A stretch of DNA of 64,000 nt from Bdellovibrionales bacterium (GCA_021731045.1 JAKFYE010000002.1:1-64000), one strand, 5' to 3'. Counted from the first letter of the stretch, positions 33,438 through 43,327 are shown. A program made the numbers and translations. Notes: a model not told the origin generated them from the letters alone.

Positions 33438-34415
33438 ATGATCATCTCGAGAACACCATTTCGAATCAGTTTTATGGGAGGCGGCACAGATTTGCCCTCT
33501 TTTTACTGTGAAGAAGAAGGCATGGTTCTTTCAGCAACGATAAACAAATACATGTACATTACGGTTAATAATCGGTTTGATTCTACGTACCGCCTTTCCT
33601 ATAGCCGCACCGAAATCGTTGAATCTTTCGATGAAATTGAACATCCTATTTTTCGCACTGTTTTAAAAAAACATGTCGTGCCGAAGAGTTTGGGGCTTGA
33701 GATTCTTTCGATGGCCGACATTCCTTCAGGCACGGGTTTGGGTAGTAGCAGCAGTTTTACGGTCGGACTGCTGCATGCACTGAAAGCTCACCAAGGCATT
33801 TTTCAATCGGCGGATGATTTAGCAAATGAAGCTTCGCAAATTGAAATTTTCGATTTAGGAGAACCCATCGGTAAGCAAGATCAATATGCGGCCGCTTTTG
33901 GTGGACTCCAAACAATTCGTTTTTTGCCTACGGGCGAAGTGAGCACCGAACCCGTCGTGTGTTCGGCTGCGACTTATAAAGAACTCGAATCTTCGATCAT
34001 ATTATTTTACACCGGAATCACGCGCTCGGCTTCAGAAGTTATGATCGAGCGTAACGAGAGTATTTCGTCTCGACGAGATGCTCTTCGTGAAACACGTGAG
34101 TTTGCAAAACACATGGCTCGCATTTTAGAACAAGGTAAAGGAATGAAAGAGTTCGGTGCCGTTTTGCAAGAGGGCTGGCGAATAAAGAAAATCATGGGCT
34201 CGCGAATTTCAAATCCTAAAATTGATGAGTGGTACGAATGCGGTATGAAAGCAGGAGCGTTTGGTGGCAAAATTATTGGCGCTGGCGGTGGTGGTTTTTT
34301 AATGTTTGTTTGCCCCGCACATAAACAAGAACAGTTGAGAACAGATCTTAAAGAATTACGAGAGGTCCCAGTTTTATTTGAACATGTGGGCAGTAAAATT
34401 ATTTTTGTCGGATAG
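33438..34415 (+). CDS. GHMP-family sugar kinase
   Basis: The 325-residue kinase begins MIISRTPFRISFMGGGTDLP, the N-terminal strand of the heptose/fucose-type GHMP kinases, and carries the ATP loop IPSGTGLGSSSSFTVG near residue 105 and the C-terminal GGKIIGAGGGGFLMF. Relatives include D-glycero-D-manno-heptose 7-phosphate kinase (HddA). That would place it in nucleotide-heptose or surface-sugar synthesis, but the sugar is not certain. The start is set by the leaderless promoter; upstream in-frame codons lie in the promoter itself. queF follows 8 bases later. Confidence 0.88.
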   Translation: MIISRTPFRISFMGGGTDLPSFYCEEEGMVLSATINKYMYITVNNRFDSTYRLSYSRTEIVESFDEIEHPIFRTVLKKHVVPKSLGLEILSMADIPSGTGLGSSSSFTVGLLHALKAHQGIFQSADDLANEASQIEIFDLGEPIGKQDQYAAAFGGLQTIRFLPTGEVSTEPVVCSAATYKELESSIILFYTGITRSASEVMIERNESISSRRDALRETREFAKHMARILEQGKGMKEFGAVLQEGWRIKKIMGSRISNPKIDEWYECGMKAGAFGGKIIGAGGGGFLMFVCPAHKQEQLRTDLKELREVPVLFEHVGSKIIFVG

Positions 34416-34423
34416 AGGATACC

Positions 34424-34843
34424 ATGGCTAAAGCAAAAAAACGTTACGGTGAAATCGCCATCGAAAACAATAAACTTGAATCATTTGATAACAGAACACT
34501 TGAGCGACGCTACACCGTCGAGTTCAGCTGCCCCGAGTTTACCTGCATTTGTCCTCGCAGTGGCTTTCCTGACTTTGCCACGATTAAAATAAAGTATGTT
34601 CCTCATAAAAAGTGTGTCGAGTTAAAGTCGCTTAAACTTTATATCAATAGCTTTCGCAACGAGTACGTTTTTCACGAAGACGTAACCAATCGTATTTTAA
34701 GTGACCTAGTGAAACTTTTGGATCCTTGGTTTATCGAAGTGATCGGAGACTTTAGCGTGCGTGGAAATATCCATACTGTGATTACGGCTCAGCACGAAAA
34801 GAAAAGTAAGGAAAAATCTAAGAACGCGAAAGCCCTAAAGTAA
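34424..34843 (+). CDS. queF: NADPH-dependent preQ0 reductase QueF
   Basis: The 139-residue enzyme reduces preQ0 to preQ1 in queuosine biosynthesis. FTCICPRSGFPDFA contains the nucleophilic cysteine (the one before proline) and the catalytic aspartate. ELKSLKLYINSFRNEYVFHE contains the NADPH-loop and the substrate glutamate. The length suits the short, single-domain QueF type. AGAGGA precedes the ATG. It is likely cotranscribed with the kinase. Other queuosine genes are not in the window, so preQ0 must come from elsewhere. Confidence 0.95.
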   Translation: MAKAKKRYGEIAIENNKLESFDNRTLERRYTVEFSCPEFTCICPRSGFPDFATIKIKYVPHKKCVELKSLKLYINSFRNEYVFHEDVTNRILSDLVKLLDPWFIEVIGDFSVRGNIHTVITAQHEKKSKEKSKNAKALK

Positions 34844-34845
34844 GA

Positions 34846-35469
34846 CTATTCAAGTTGAAAAAGTCCAAAAAGACCTGTTCTTAAAGTCGCTAGGGCACTT
34901 GTTAAAATATTACCTGGAGCGTCGGCTTCGTCTCCGACCCCGCCGTAGGCTTCACCTCCGGCACCGTACATAGTTAGGGTCGAACCACTCGAAATACCGC
35001 CAACAGATAAAATTGCAAATCCCGATAATTCCGGAACCGGAGGAGCGTAGTTTACCGAACGAATGGCCCAATCTAAACTTGAGCGCCCGTCATTTAAACG
35101 AGCTTTAACTTTAAACGTGATGGTGCGCTTAACCATCGGATTTGGAACAGGATAATCTATAGAGAGCACACCATTCGCACATGTCCCCACAGGAACACCT
35201 GAATTTTCGACGATAGCCAGAGACGATTGCCCAACGCTATATTCACTATTATTCACAAAAACCCGCATAATGTAGGTAGAAACAGGACACGAACCCGTTA
35301 AGGCGATTCTCATTTCGGTTGCACGGTTTCCGTTGATGGCGTGACTTTTAATAACCACGGTCGGAATAACTTCGTCTTCTTCGACCTTAGGCATACACGC
35401 AGTCGCGGCCACAGCTAAAAAGCATAGTAATAGAGGTCGGAATATTGTTTCAATTCGCACACGTCCCAT
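34846..35469 (-). CDS. Lipoprotein of unknown function
   Basis: The 207-residue protein has a lipoprotein signal ending VAATACMP (lipobox A-T-A-C). The middle is a beta-rich domain of about 120 residues. A glycine-rich tail (YGAGGEAYGGVGDEADAPG) follows. The stop is 2 bases from the convergent queF stop. No known family recognised. It probably sits on the periplasmic side of a membrane. Confidence 0.75.
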   Translation of the reverse strand: MGRVRIETIFRPLLLCFLAVAATACMPKVEEDEVIPTVVIKSHAINGNRATEMRIALTGSCPVSTYIMRVFVNNSEYSVGQSSLAIVENSGVPVGTCANGVLSIDYPVPNPMVKRTITFKVKARLNDGRSSLDWAIRSVNYAPPVPELSGFAILSVGGISSGSTLTMYGAGGEAYGGVGDEADAPGNILTSALATLRTGLFGLFQLE

Positions 35470-35554
35470 GCAGGACTTATCGGCTTAACAAACACTCGAC
35501 TTAAGTTTTTGTCTCTCAGAATGAAACACAAAATATCCCATTTTGAGATGAGTT

Positions 35555-36574
35555 TTAGTCACCCTTCTGCCAACTGAGACCGAGTGAAATAATGCGATTT
35601 AAAAGTTCTCCATACTTCAAACCTCTCTTATAAGCGCTTTCAACAAACTCTTCGTCAAATGCGATATCGGGATTAGGATTTGCTTCGATCACAAAAATCT
35701 CTTCGTTCTCGGTCACACGCAAATCAATGCGCGCATATCCAGACAACTTTAGGGCGCGGTAAACTCTCTTACACGTATTCGAAATATCTGTCTCAAGATG
35801 AGACGGCAAATTTTGGGCGGCCCCGTAACTAATTTTATTTTCGTCTCGATACGATTGATTAAACTTTACCCGACTTGTCGCAAATCGGACTTGTGCGCCT
35901 GCACCTGTCGAAAATCGAAGTTCCCAAATTGGTAGAGTTTCTAGTCGGTAATTTCCCATAACCCCAACGTAGAACTCTCGACCCGTAATGTAACTTTCAA
36001 CGATGACATCTGTGCCGTATGTTTTATGCAGAAACTCGACTCGCTCCTTAAGCTTCGCATCTGTATCTACGAGCGAAGCTTGAGAGATGCCCAGAGAGGC
36101 TTCTTCGTTAAGACATTTTACAATTAAAGGAAACGGCAAATCTTTAGGTCGACGAATCGGCCGATATCTTGGAAAAACTGCAAATTTAGGAACCTTAATT
36201 CGGTGATAAGACAAGATTTCTTTGGTCAGAGCTTTATCGCGGGCCAAGATAAGGCCGCGCGGGTTACAACCAGTATAAGGCGTACGCATAAGTTCTAAAA
36301 AACTCACCACATTTTGATCGTAAATGGCTTCTCCTGCAAATTCTTCGAGTAAATTAAATACAATGTGCGGTTGAAATTCATTAATTGCAGATTTAATTTT
36401 TTTTAAGTCATCATAGACACCCACAACTCGAACGTCGTGACCGAGAGCATGTAAATTATGGTAAATATCATATTCGGTTTTTGCAGGAGAATTTAGACGC
36501 TTCTCAGGAGTAAGCAACTCTTCCGTCGGCATTAAACTTTCGTGGACGAGTTGCAGAACTTTTAAACGTTTCAA
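35555..36574 (-). CDS. ATP-grasp ligase of the D-Ala-D-Ala ligase type
   Basis: The 339-residue protein has the three-part ATP-grasp layout. The N-terminal fold runs KVLQLVHESLMP then IVFNLLEEFAGE, a motif like FNLLHG in Ddl. The central grasp segment is PLIVKCLNEEASLGISQ then DVIVESYITGREFYVGV. The C-terminal metal site is ARIDLRVTENEEIFVIEANPNPD, quoted in parts. It differs from true Ddl in key substrate loops, so the joined substrates may not be D-alanines. I favour the TTG at 36574, directly after the upstream stop, giving the natural strand MKRLKVLQL; an ATG at 36619 would overlap the PpiD gene by 41 bases. Confidence 0.8.
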   Translation of the reverse strand: MKRLKVLQLVHESLMPTEELLTPEKRLNSPAKTEYDIYHNLHALGHDVRVVGVYDDLKKIKSAINEFQPHIVFNLLEEFAGEAIYDQNVVSFLELMRTPYTGCNPRGLILARDKALTKEILSYHRIKVPKFAVFPRYRPIRRPKDLPFPLIVKCLNEEASLGISQASLVDTDAKLKERVEFLHKTYGTDVIVESYITGREFYVGVMGNYRLETLPIWELRFSTGAGAQVRFATSRVKFNQSYRDENKISYGAAQNLPSHLETDISNTCKRVYRALKLSGYARIDLRVTENEEIFVIEANPNPDIAFDEEFVESAYKRGLKYGELLNRIISLGLSWQKGD

Positions 36575-36578
36575 ACAG

Positions 36579-38093
36579 TTACTCGATCTCGCCTTCCAAG
36601 AGCTGCGTATTGCGATCAATCTTTGCCGACTTCACTACTGTCTCATTCCACTTAGCAAACATATCGCGAACTCGCGCCGCCGTTATTTTTTGACGTAACT
36701 CTTCATGTGAGGCCGTCGTTGTCGGTTTCGCATTTGAAACAGTTTTCGATTTTAAGCGAAGAACATACTGTTCACCACCGTTGCTGATGAGTTTGCTGTA
36801 GAGAGGCGCCTCCTTAGTGAGTGCCGGTAAAGCAGAACGCACCTCTTCCAAATCGCCTATTTTAGGAATTGGTCCTTCCATTTCAGAAAACTCTCCGGTC
36901 TCCTCCCACTTTAGCGACGCTTGCCCCGCAATTTTATTAACTTCGGCTAGCGACCCTTTGGTCAGAGCGCCTTGCATTTGATTAGTAATTTGCTCTCGTT
37001 TTTTACGAGTCACTATGTTCTGCGCTATTTCAGTTTTGGCTGTTTCAAAGTTCGCTTCAACTTTTGGAGTCTTACCTTCAACTTTAATTAGATGATATCC
37101 GTACGCTGTTTTTAATGGCTCACCCACAACACCCAGTGGCTGCGAAAAAGCGGCGTCTTCAAATTCTTTAGCCATTCGGCCTCGACTAAAAAACCCAAGA
37201 TCTCCCCCTTTTTCTTTACTTCCGGGGTCATCGCTCATCTCTTTTGCAACGGCATCAAAGGTGCGCGTTTTTACTAGCTCTTGCGCTTTTTTTATTTTTT
37301 CTAAAGCAAGACGGTCACTATCAGGCTTGGTAGGATCTACACTCACCAAAATATGTCGCGCTCGTACCTGCTCCGCCTTTTCATAATTTGATTTGTTAGC
37401 ATTAAACGCATCTTGTGCTTCTTTTAAACCTTCCGGAGTCGACAGAATTTGCTTTGTTTCTTCCGAAGTGGGCTTCATTCCTGCGGCTAGTCTTGCAGCG
37501 TCAAGCCTTAAAAATTCAACATTGTATTTATAGAGCAACGCTTTTGCGATTTTATCTAATTCTATATGAGAAGGTATCACTCCCTTCTCAAAGGTTTCCC
37601 GCACTTTTCCTAATAAAACGCTGCGCTTAACGTCATCTTCAAATTGTGCAGCAGATAATCTTTGGCTAGCTAAATAATTATCATAAAATTCGCGGCGAAA
37701 CTTTCCTTCCTGCTGAAAAGCTGGAATAGACGTAACAATATCTCTCACTTCTTCAGCCGATACGTGAAAGCCTGAATGATCGGCAACCTGTAGTATGGCT
37801 GTGCGCGCAATTAGTTGATCTAGGGCCGCACCTCGAAGCTGCATACGTTTTTGCGCCTCAGCGTCAAACTGGCCTCCAAACATTTGAGAGTAAAATTGTA
37901 CCATTTGATCAAGGGACGTTCGAAATTCTCGGATCGAAATGACCTGTCCATTTACTTGAGCCGCATAACCTGGACCTGCATTGTCTCGAGGGTTTGAACC
38001 CAAGAAAATAAACACAAGAACGATCATACCAAACAAAACAGCCGCAACATATTTTTTGATTCCACGACTATGGACATCTTCAAGCATTGACAT
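36579..38093 (-). CDS. PpiD/SurA-like periplasmic peptidyl-prolyl isomerase
   Basis: The 504-residue protein has one N-terminal membrane helix (KYVAAVLFGMIVLVFIFLG) that anchors a periplasmic chaperone, as in PpiD. A SurA-type N-terminal domain follows (VNGQVISIREFR and helices to about 260). A parvulin domain (about 270-360) carries VRARHILVS, AKEMSDDPGSKEKGGDLGFF and YGYHLIKVEG, and a C-terminal helical region ends the protein. The ATG at 38093 has AGGGGG 8 bases ahead; a longer frame would overlap mreC. It likely helps outer-membrane protein folding and is cotranscribed with the ATP-grasp gene. Confidence 0.9.
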   Translation of the reverse strand: MSMLEDVHSRGIKKYVAAVLFGMIVLVFIFLGSNPRDNAGPGYAAQVNGQVISIREFRTSLDQMVQFYSQMFGGQFDAEAQKRMQLRGAALDQLIARTAILQVADHSGFHVSAEEVRDIVTSIPAFQQEGKFRREFYDNYLASQRLSAAQFEDDVKRSVLLGKVRETFEKGVIPSHIELDKIAKALLYKYNVEFLRLDAARLAAGMKPTSEETKQILSTPEGLKEAQDAFNANKSNYEKAEQVRARHILVSVDPTKPDSDRLALEKIKKAQELVKTRTFDAVAKEMSDDPGSKEKGGDLGFFSRGRMAKEFEDAAFSQPLGVVGEPLKTAYGYHLIKVEGKTPKVEANFETAKTEIAQNIVTRKKREQITNQMQGALTKGSLAEVNKIAGQASLKWEETGEFSEMEGPIPKIGDLEEVRSALPALTKEAPLYSKLISNGGEQYVLRLKSKTVSNAKPTTTASHEELRQKITAARVRDMFAKWNETVVKSAKIDRNTQLLEGEIE

Positions 38094-38226
38094 GAATGAA
38101 CCCCCTAAAATGGATTCAATCATTTGATCTATTTTCATCAAATGAATCAAGGAGATTTCTTGGAAATCGCTCGTGGTTTTGCTAGCGTTATAGCTGATAT
38201 TTTTAATTTTCAAGAAAGGTCCCTTC

Positions 38227-39102
38227 GTGTTTGGCCTATTTCCACTCGATTTTCGTAAAATTTTACTTATTATTTTTGTTTTTGCGCTTCCGTTGATCTC
38301 TGTTAACATTCAGCGTAAGGCCGGCGAAGCACCTTGGTACTTTATGCCATTTACTGTGGCGACTGAAGTTGTTCAGAATGGCTACTCAAAACTTGTCTAC
38401 ATCGTAAAAGACACCACTCGCGAATATTTAAATTTAATTGATATCAAAAAAGAAAATCGTGATCTGAAAGAGAAACTGGCGCGACTCGAGGCACAGCTCG
38501 CCATTCATGATGAAGTCGTAAACGAAAATACACGCTTACTAGGACTTGTTGATTTCAAACAACGTGAGCCCATGGATCTTGTTGCCGCTAAAGTTATTGG
38601 GTTTGATCTTTTCTCTCAATATGCAACGGTACGAATCAATCGTGGCTCTGACAGTGGGATTGTTCCAGGTCAAGCCGTCGTGACTCCAGTAGGTGTTGTG
38701 GGGTCTATTCTGTCCGCAAATAATAACACGTCGCAAGTTCTCGTCCTCACAGATCGTTACTCCGTTATCGATGCAATCGTTCAACGCTCGCGTGCACGTG
38801 GTGTCGTCGAAGGAAAAACACAAACCTCCGCACAACTTAAATATCTTCAGAGAACAGATGATGTTTTGGTTGGTGATCTTATCGTCACGAGCGGCTTAGA
38901 CCCCGCTCTTCCTCAGGGTTTTCCAGTAGGCAAAGTGATCAGTGCCGTTAAGAAAACGTACGGCATTACTCAAGCTGTTGAACTTGAGCCCATGATCGAC
39001 GCGTCTCAATTAGAAGAAGTTTTTATCGTTAGAAAAATTGTCGGAAAGTCTGATGCACCAAAAAACGTGAGCAGTTTAGATTCAGAGAAGATTAAAAAAT
39101 GA
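38227..39102 (+). CDS. mreC: Rod-shape protein MreC
   Basis: The 291-residue protein has one N-terminal membrane helix, a coiled coil (ENRDLKEKLARLEAQLAIHD, about 75-100) and the two beta-barrel domains of MreC (VINRGSDSGIVPGQAVVTP and the later LIVTSGLDPALPQGFPVG). It links the cytoskeleton to PBP2 in side-wall synthesis. The start is GTG at 38227 with AAAGG 9 bases ahead. It is first in the mreC-mreD-mrdA-rodA operon and divergent from the PpiD gene. mreB is not adjacent within the window. Confidence 0.94.
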   Translation: MFGLFPLDFRKILLIIFVFALPLISVNIQRKAGEAPWYFMPFTVATEVVQNGYSKLVYIVKDTTREYLNLIDIKKENRDLKEKLARLEAQLAIHDEVVNENTRLLGLVDFKQREPMDLVAAKVIGFDLFSQYATVRINRGSDSGIVPGQAVVTPVGVVGSILSANNNTSQVLVLTDRYSVIDAIVQRSRARGVVEGKTQTSAQLKYLQRTDDVLVGDLIVTSGLDPALPQGFPVGKVISAVKKTYGITQAVELEPMIDASQLEEVFIVRKIVGKSDAPKNVSSLDSEKIKK

Positions 39103-39629
39103 AAGATCGAAACATTTTAATTTGGAACTCGCTTGTTTTTATACTGCTTTCAGTATTAATTGCCGGGTTTCAAACTTCTTTTTGGCCATCTATATTACGA
39201 GTTCTAAGTGGCGCGAATCTTTGGCTCTTTTTAACTGTATATATCTGTATCTATAGAAATTTTGATCAAGGTTTAATTTTTGTTTACTTAAATACGATGG
39301 CGGTTCACGCTTTCACCTCACTTCCAATCGGGATTCTCCTCTCGTTACAAATTATTGTTTTAATCATGTGTAATTTTCTAAGATCTCGGATTTTTTGGAA
39401 TACAGCCTCTTATTATTTAATTATTAGCATCGCGAGCATTGTTTTAATGGAAGTGTCCTTTATGTTGTTGTCGTACTTTTTTGAAAACTCGCCCGCGCAG
39501 AGTTTTGCATGGAAAGAAACTTTAATTACGATTGTACTAACACCTGCATTGGGATTTTTATTTTATTCTCTAGGTCGATTTGTAGATTCACTTTTGCCGC
39601 CACCGCAGATTGGGGCCACTAAAACATGA
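39099..39629 (+). CDS. mreD: Rod-shape protein MreD
   Basis: A 176-residue, very hydrophobic protein with about five membrane helices, in the position and size of MreD. MreD sequences are poorly conserved, so the call rests on topology and gene order. It overlaps mreC by 4 bases (ATGA) and mrdA by 4 bases, showing tight translational coupling in the elongasome operon. Confidence 0.88.
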   Translation: MKDRNILIWNSLVFILLSVLIAGFQTSFWPSILRVLSGANLWLFLTVYICIYRNFDQGLIFVYLNTMAVHAFTSLPIGILLSLQIIVLIMCNFLRSRIFWNTASYYLIISIASIVLMEVSFMLLSYFFENSPAQSFAWKETLITIVLTPALGFLFYSLGRFVDSLLPPPQIGATKT

Positions 39630-41599
39630 GTGATTATCTAAATGACCCCGAAGCCGTCAAAGATTTTTATCCGCGCTATCGTCTTCTTTACTTAGCTGTC
39701 GGAGTGACCTTTGCAATTTTCTTTTTAAGACTTTGGTTTTTACAAGTGATTCAGGGAAGCGAGTTACGCGAGTTCTCAGAGAGAAACCGACTTAAACACG
39801 AAAAAATTGTCGCTCCTCGTGGAATCATGTTTGATCGCAATGGCGAAATCCTCGTGGATAATCTACCCGGCTTTGATGTGACCGTCACACCTCAGTATGT
39901 AACAAATTTAGATTCACTAACAGAGGACTTATCTAAAATTTTTAAACTCAATCCGAAAAATATCGTAAATGACATTAAAAAAAGTCGTTTTCAAAATGGT
40001 ACTTTCAGACCCGTTCGTATCGTCGACAATATTTCTCGTGATGATGTTATAAAAGTTGAAAAACTACGACTCATTCATCCTGGACTTGAGGTAAAAGTTT
40101 CTGTTAAACGCAGCTATCTTGATGGCCAAATCGGAGCACAGCTTTTTGGGTATGTGGGTGAGATATCAAAAGAGGAACTACCACGATTAAATGCAAATCG
40201 AAAAATCGATGACCGTTTTGAACAAGGCGATCTCGTAGGTAAGAGTGGTTTAGAACAGGTCTATGACGACAAAGCTCGCGGAACCGACGGCGCAAGTTTT
40301 GTGCAGGTAGATGCACACGGGCGTGAAATCGCCACTCAAGCTTCGAGCATTTTAAGCGGATTTACCCGCACGCAAGAACCAGCTCCCGGAAATAGCATGA
40401 TGCTCACTATTGATAAAGATGTGCAAGAAGCAGCATGGAATGCGCTAGCAGGGACCGGTCGAATCGGGGCTGTTGTTGCACTTGATCCTCACAACGGCGA
40501 AGTTTTAGCTTGGGTCGTGGCGCCCTCTTACGATCCAGGAGAATTCTCAACGGGTATTTCATCAAAACTCTGGTCAAAACTGATCAACGACCCATATAAA
40601 CCTTTGCGAAATAAAGTGGTGCAAGATCACAATGCTCCTGGCTCAACTTTCAAGGCCATCGTAGCCTTAGCAGCGTTGCAAGAAAAAATAGTGACCACTC
40701 AAACAACTCATTTTTGCCCTGGCTTTATTAAATTTGGTCGCAAGGTTTACCATTGTCATTTAAAGCAGGGACACGGCTCGGTGAATATTACGATGGCGCT
40801 CGAGCGTTCTTGCAATGTATTCTTTTATAAAATGGGCATGGCTCTTGGTATTGATCGAATTTCCAAATACGCTAAAGCTTTAGGCTTAGGTGCGCGCACG
40901 GACGTCACCGTACCGAATGAAGTGCCAGGCTTAGTTCCAAACTCTGAATGGAAATTAAAAGCCTTGGGTGAAGAATGGCAACCTGGCGAAAATTTAAGTA
41001 ATGCCATTGGGCAAGGCTTCGTGTTGACCACTCCGATTCAAATGGCGATGGCTTATTCCGGTATCGCTATGGGTGGCCCCGTGTATCAACCTCACGTGCT
41101 TAGAAAAATCGTAGATGTTTCCGGCAATATCATTCAAGAAATTGAACCTAAACTTAAATTTGATCCGTCCGTGGGATTTAATACGAATAACGTAGTCATC
41201 GATAAAAAAAATTATGAGATTGTACGCGAAGGCTTGCGTCTAGTTTCAAACGGCGCAGCGGGAACTGCCCGTGGACAAAAAATTGCCGGCATCGAAATTG
41301 CCGGCAAATCTGGCACAAGCCAACTTTTTAATCTTAATACCGATCAAGTTTATGCAAAATGTGCGAACCGTCCTTTAGATCAACGGCATCATGGTTGGTT
41401 CGTGGGCTATGCTCCAGCAAACAATCCACAAATTGCCGTAGCCGTGTTAGCCGAGCATTCGTGTTCTGGATCTGGAGGCGCTGCACCCGTCGTAAAAGAT
41501 GTGATTAAAACCTATATGGTAAAATATCATCCGGAACTCATTAAAGACAAAGATGACCTAAAAGATATTAAACTTCCGGCTCCCGAAGTAGAGGACTAA
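39626..41599 (+). CDS. mrdA: Penicillin-binding protein 2 (cell elongation transpeptidase)
   Basis: The 657-residue protein has an N-terminal membrane anchor (residues 20-40). A PBP dimer domain follows (RNRLKHEKIVAPRGIMFDRN). The transpeptidase domain carries the active-site serine in APGSTFK (about residue 340), the SxN motif SCN and the KSGTS motif near 560. It cross-links peptidoglycan during elongation with RodA. It overlaps mreD by 4 bases and is 4 bases from rodA. Confidence 0.95.
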   Translation: MSDYLNDPEAVKDFYPRYRLLYLAVGVTFAIFFLRLWFLQVIQGSELREFSERNRLKHEKIVAPRGIMFDRNGEILVDNLPGFDVTVTPQYVTNLDSLTEDLSKIFKLNPKNIVNDIKKSRFQNGTFRPVRIVDNISRDDVIKVEKLRLIHPGLEVKVSVKRSYLDGQIGAQLFGYVGEISKEELPRLNANRKIDDRFEQGDLVGKSGLEQVYDDKARGTDGASFVQVDAHGREIATQASSILSGFTRTQEPAPGNSMMLTIDKDVQEAAWNALAGTGRIGAVVALDPHNGEVLAWVVAPSYDPGEFSTGISSKLWSKLINDPYKPLRNKVVQDHNAPGSTFKAIVALAALQEKIVTTQTTHFCPGFIKFGRKVYHCHLKQGHGSVNITMALERSCNVFFYKMGMALGIDRISKYAKALGLGARTDVTVPNEVPGLVPNSEWKLKALGEEWQPGENLSNAIGQGFVLTTPIQMAMAYSGIAMGGPVYQPHVLRKIVDVSGNIIQEIEPKLKFDPSVGFNTNNVVIDKKNYEIVREGLRLVSNGAAGTARGQKIAGIEIAGKSGTSQLFNLNTDQVYAKCANRPLDQRHHGWFVGYAPANNPQIAVAVLAEHSCSGSGGAAPVVKDVIKTYMVKYHPELIKDKDDLKDIKLPAPEVED

Positions 41600-41603
41600 A
41601 TAG

Positions 41604-42719
41604 ATGCAGTTGCAAGTTGAACATCGATCCCGCTTACGAAAATTTGATTTTAATTTTGCACTCGTCATTTTGGCATTAAATGTGATTGGCTTAATCAATC
41701 TTTACAGTGCCACTCATGGTGCTAATAGCACCGAGATGAATCGACTTTTTATTTCACAACTATTTTGGTTGGGGGGAGGATGGTCCTGCTATATTATTAG
41801 TACGTTTATCGACTATAAATTTTTTATTCGCGTGGCGTTTATTATTTACGGCATCAACTTACTTTTACTTATCGCGGTAAAATTTTTTGGAAAGGTCGCC
41901 CTAGGAGCTCAACGTTGGCTAGACCTTGGATTCTTCTTTTTTCAACCTTCAGAAACCATGAAAGTGGCATTGGTGTTAATCCTAACTCCCATTTTGGCAC
42001 GGCATTCATCATCTCGCGGGCTTGGCCTTAAAGAGTTGCTACTTCCGATTCTTATTCTATCTGTGCCGTTTGTTTTGACGGTTAAACAACCGGATTTGGG
42101 AACCGCGCTCACTTTAGGTGCCATTGCGAGCTCTATGATTTTATTTGTCGGTGTTCGCCGTAATATTTTGATTCCGGTGATCGTGGCGATGAGCTTGCTG
42201 ATTCCAATAGCGTGGAACTACTCCCTGAAAGATTATCAACGAGAACGTATCCATACGTTTTTAGATCCAGGTCGTGACCCGAAAGGATCTGGATATAATA
42301 GCATTCAATCTAAAATTGCCGTCGGAAGCGGAAAAATTTTAGGTAAAGGCTTTAGAAAAGGAACTCAATCACAACTTGAATTTTTACCTGAACGTCACAC
42401 CGATTTTATTTTTTCAGTTTTAAGTGAGGAACATGGTTTTGTGGGTAGCATCACCACGCTTGGACTCTTTTGCATGTTGCTACTCTTAGGTGTACGAATT
42501 GCCTCTCAAGCGCGTGACAAAGCCGGAGCCCTTTTGACCGTCGGCATTCTTTCAATTTTATTTTGTCATATGTTTGTTAATATCGGTATGGTGATTGGGC
42601 TCTTGCCTATTGTGGGTATTCCGCTACCGCTCGTCTCATATGGTGGTTCGAGTTTACTTACCACGCTCTTCGGCCTTGGACTTATTTCCAGCGTCAGCCT
42701 TAGAAAATTCTTATTTTAA
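41604..42719 (+). CDS. rodA: Peptidoglycan glycosyltransferase RodA
   Basis: The 371-residue SEDS-family polymerase has about 10 membrane helices, with SEDS signatures GAQRWLDLG near the start, PSETMKVALVL, KQPDLGTAL, and FLPERHTDFIFSVLSEEHGF followed by GIPLPLVSYGGSSLLT. It makes glycan strands for the side wall with PBP2. GAGGAC precedes the ATG. It is the last gene of the operon; a hairpin follows. Confidence 0.95.
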   Translation: MQLQVEHRSRLRKFDFNFALVILALNVIGLINLYSATHGANSTEMNRLFISQLFWLGGGWSCYIISTFIDYKFFIRVAFIIYGINLLLLIAVKFFGKVALGAQRWLDLGFFFFQPSETMKVALVLILTPILARHSSSRGLGLKELLLPILILSVPFVLTVKQPDLGTALTLGAIASSMILFVGVRRNILIPVIVAMSLLIPIAWNYSLKDYQRERIHTFLDPGRDPKGSGYNSIQSKIAVGSGKILGKGFRKGTQSQLEFLPERHTDFIFSVLSEEHGFVGSITTLGLFCMLLLLGVRIASQARDKAGALLTVGILSILFCHMFVNIGMVIGLLPIVGIPLPLVSYGGSSLLTTLFGLGLISSVSLRKFLF

Positions 42720-42737
42720 TTATTGTTTTTTGGAAGC

Positions 42738-42770
42738 GAAGGTCCCCGTGTAGAGACCTTCAAAGATTTT
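42738..42770 (+). terminator. Terminator after rodA
   Basis: GAAGGTC and GACCTTC pair over 7 bases around 10 bases of loop, followed after a short gap by ATTTTTA. It lies between the stops of rodA (42719) and the convergent trxA (42770). Confidence 0.55.
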
Positions 42771-43096
42771 TAGATGTGTTTATTAAGCATCGCGAGAATA
42801 TTTTCTTTAGGATGGTTTCCTGTGATTTGGTCAACTTGCTTTCCATTTTTAAATAAAATTAAAGTTGGAATTCCACGAATTCCAAATTGTGGAGGAATAC
42901 CAGGATTTTCATCAACATTCAGCTTCGCAATGGTAATTTTGGCTCCCAATTCACCCGCAATTTCTTCTAACTTTGGTGCTAGTGCACGACAAGGGCCACA
43001 CCATTCCGCCCAAAAATCTACCAGCACCGGAGTGCCTGATTTTAAAACATCCGCATCAAAACTTCCATCAGTGACCGGTCTAATATTTTGTGACAT
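42770..43096 (-). CDS. trxA: Thioredoxin
   Basis: The 108-residue thioredoxin has the WCGPC active site in FWAEWCGPCRALAPKLEEIA, the cis-proline in IRGIPTLILFKNG, and the usual length. It is a cytoplasmic disulfide reductase. I start it at the ATG at 43096 with GAGGAG about 9 bases upstream; the frame extends further without need. It has its own promoter region (43097-43327, shared with the divergent gene). Confidence 0.95.
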   Translation of the reverse strand: MSQNIRPVTDGSFDADVLKSGTPVLVDFWAEWCGPCRALAPKLEEIAGELGAKITIAKLNVDENPGIPPQFGIRGIPTLILFKNGKQVDQITGNHPKENILAMLNKHI

Positions 43097-43327
43097 TTCG
43101 TACGACTCCTCGTTAATTTGCCTTATAAAGATCATGTTTTTTCCTCAATGGTCAACCCCCCAAAAGATTCAGTAGGTGAAATTGTTCTTTTGGTCAGTTG
43201 ACCAACCGCACAACCCTAGTTAAGTCGTTTATAAATCACATTTCGTAGTGCAACGGAATGAAATACTCCACTCAACTATCGTCGAGCCATTCCGGTATTT
43301 ATCCTTAAATAGTGCTATTATTTAAGT

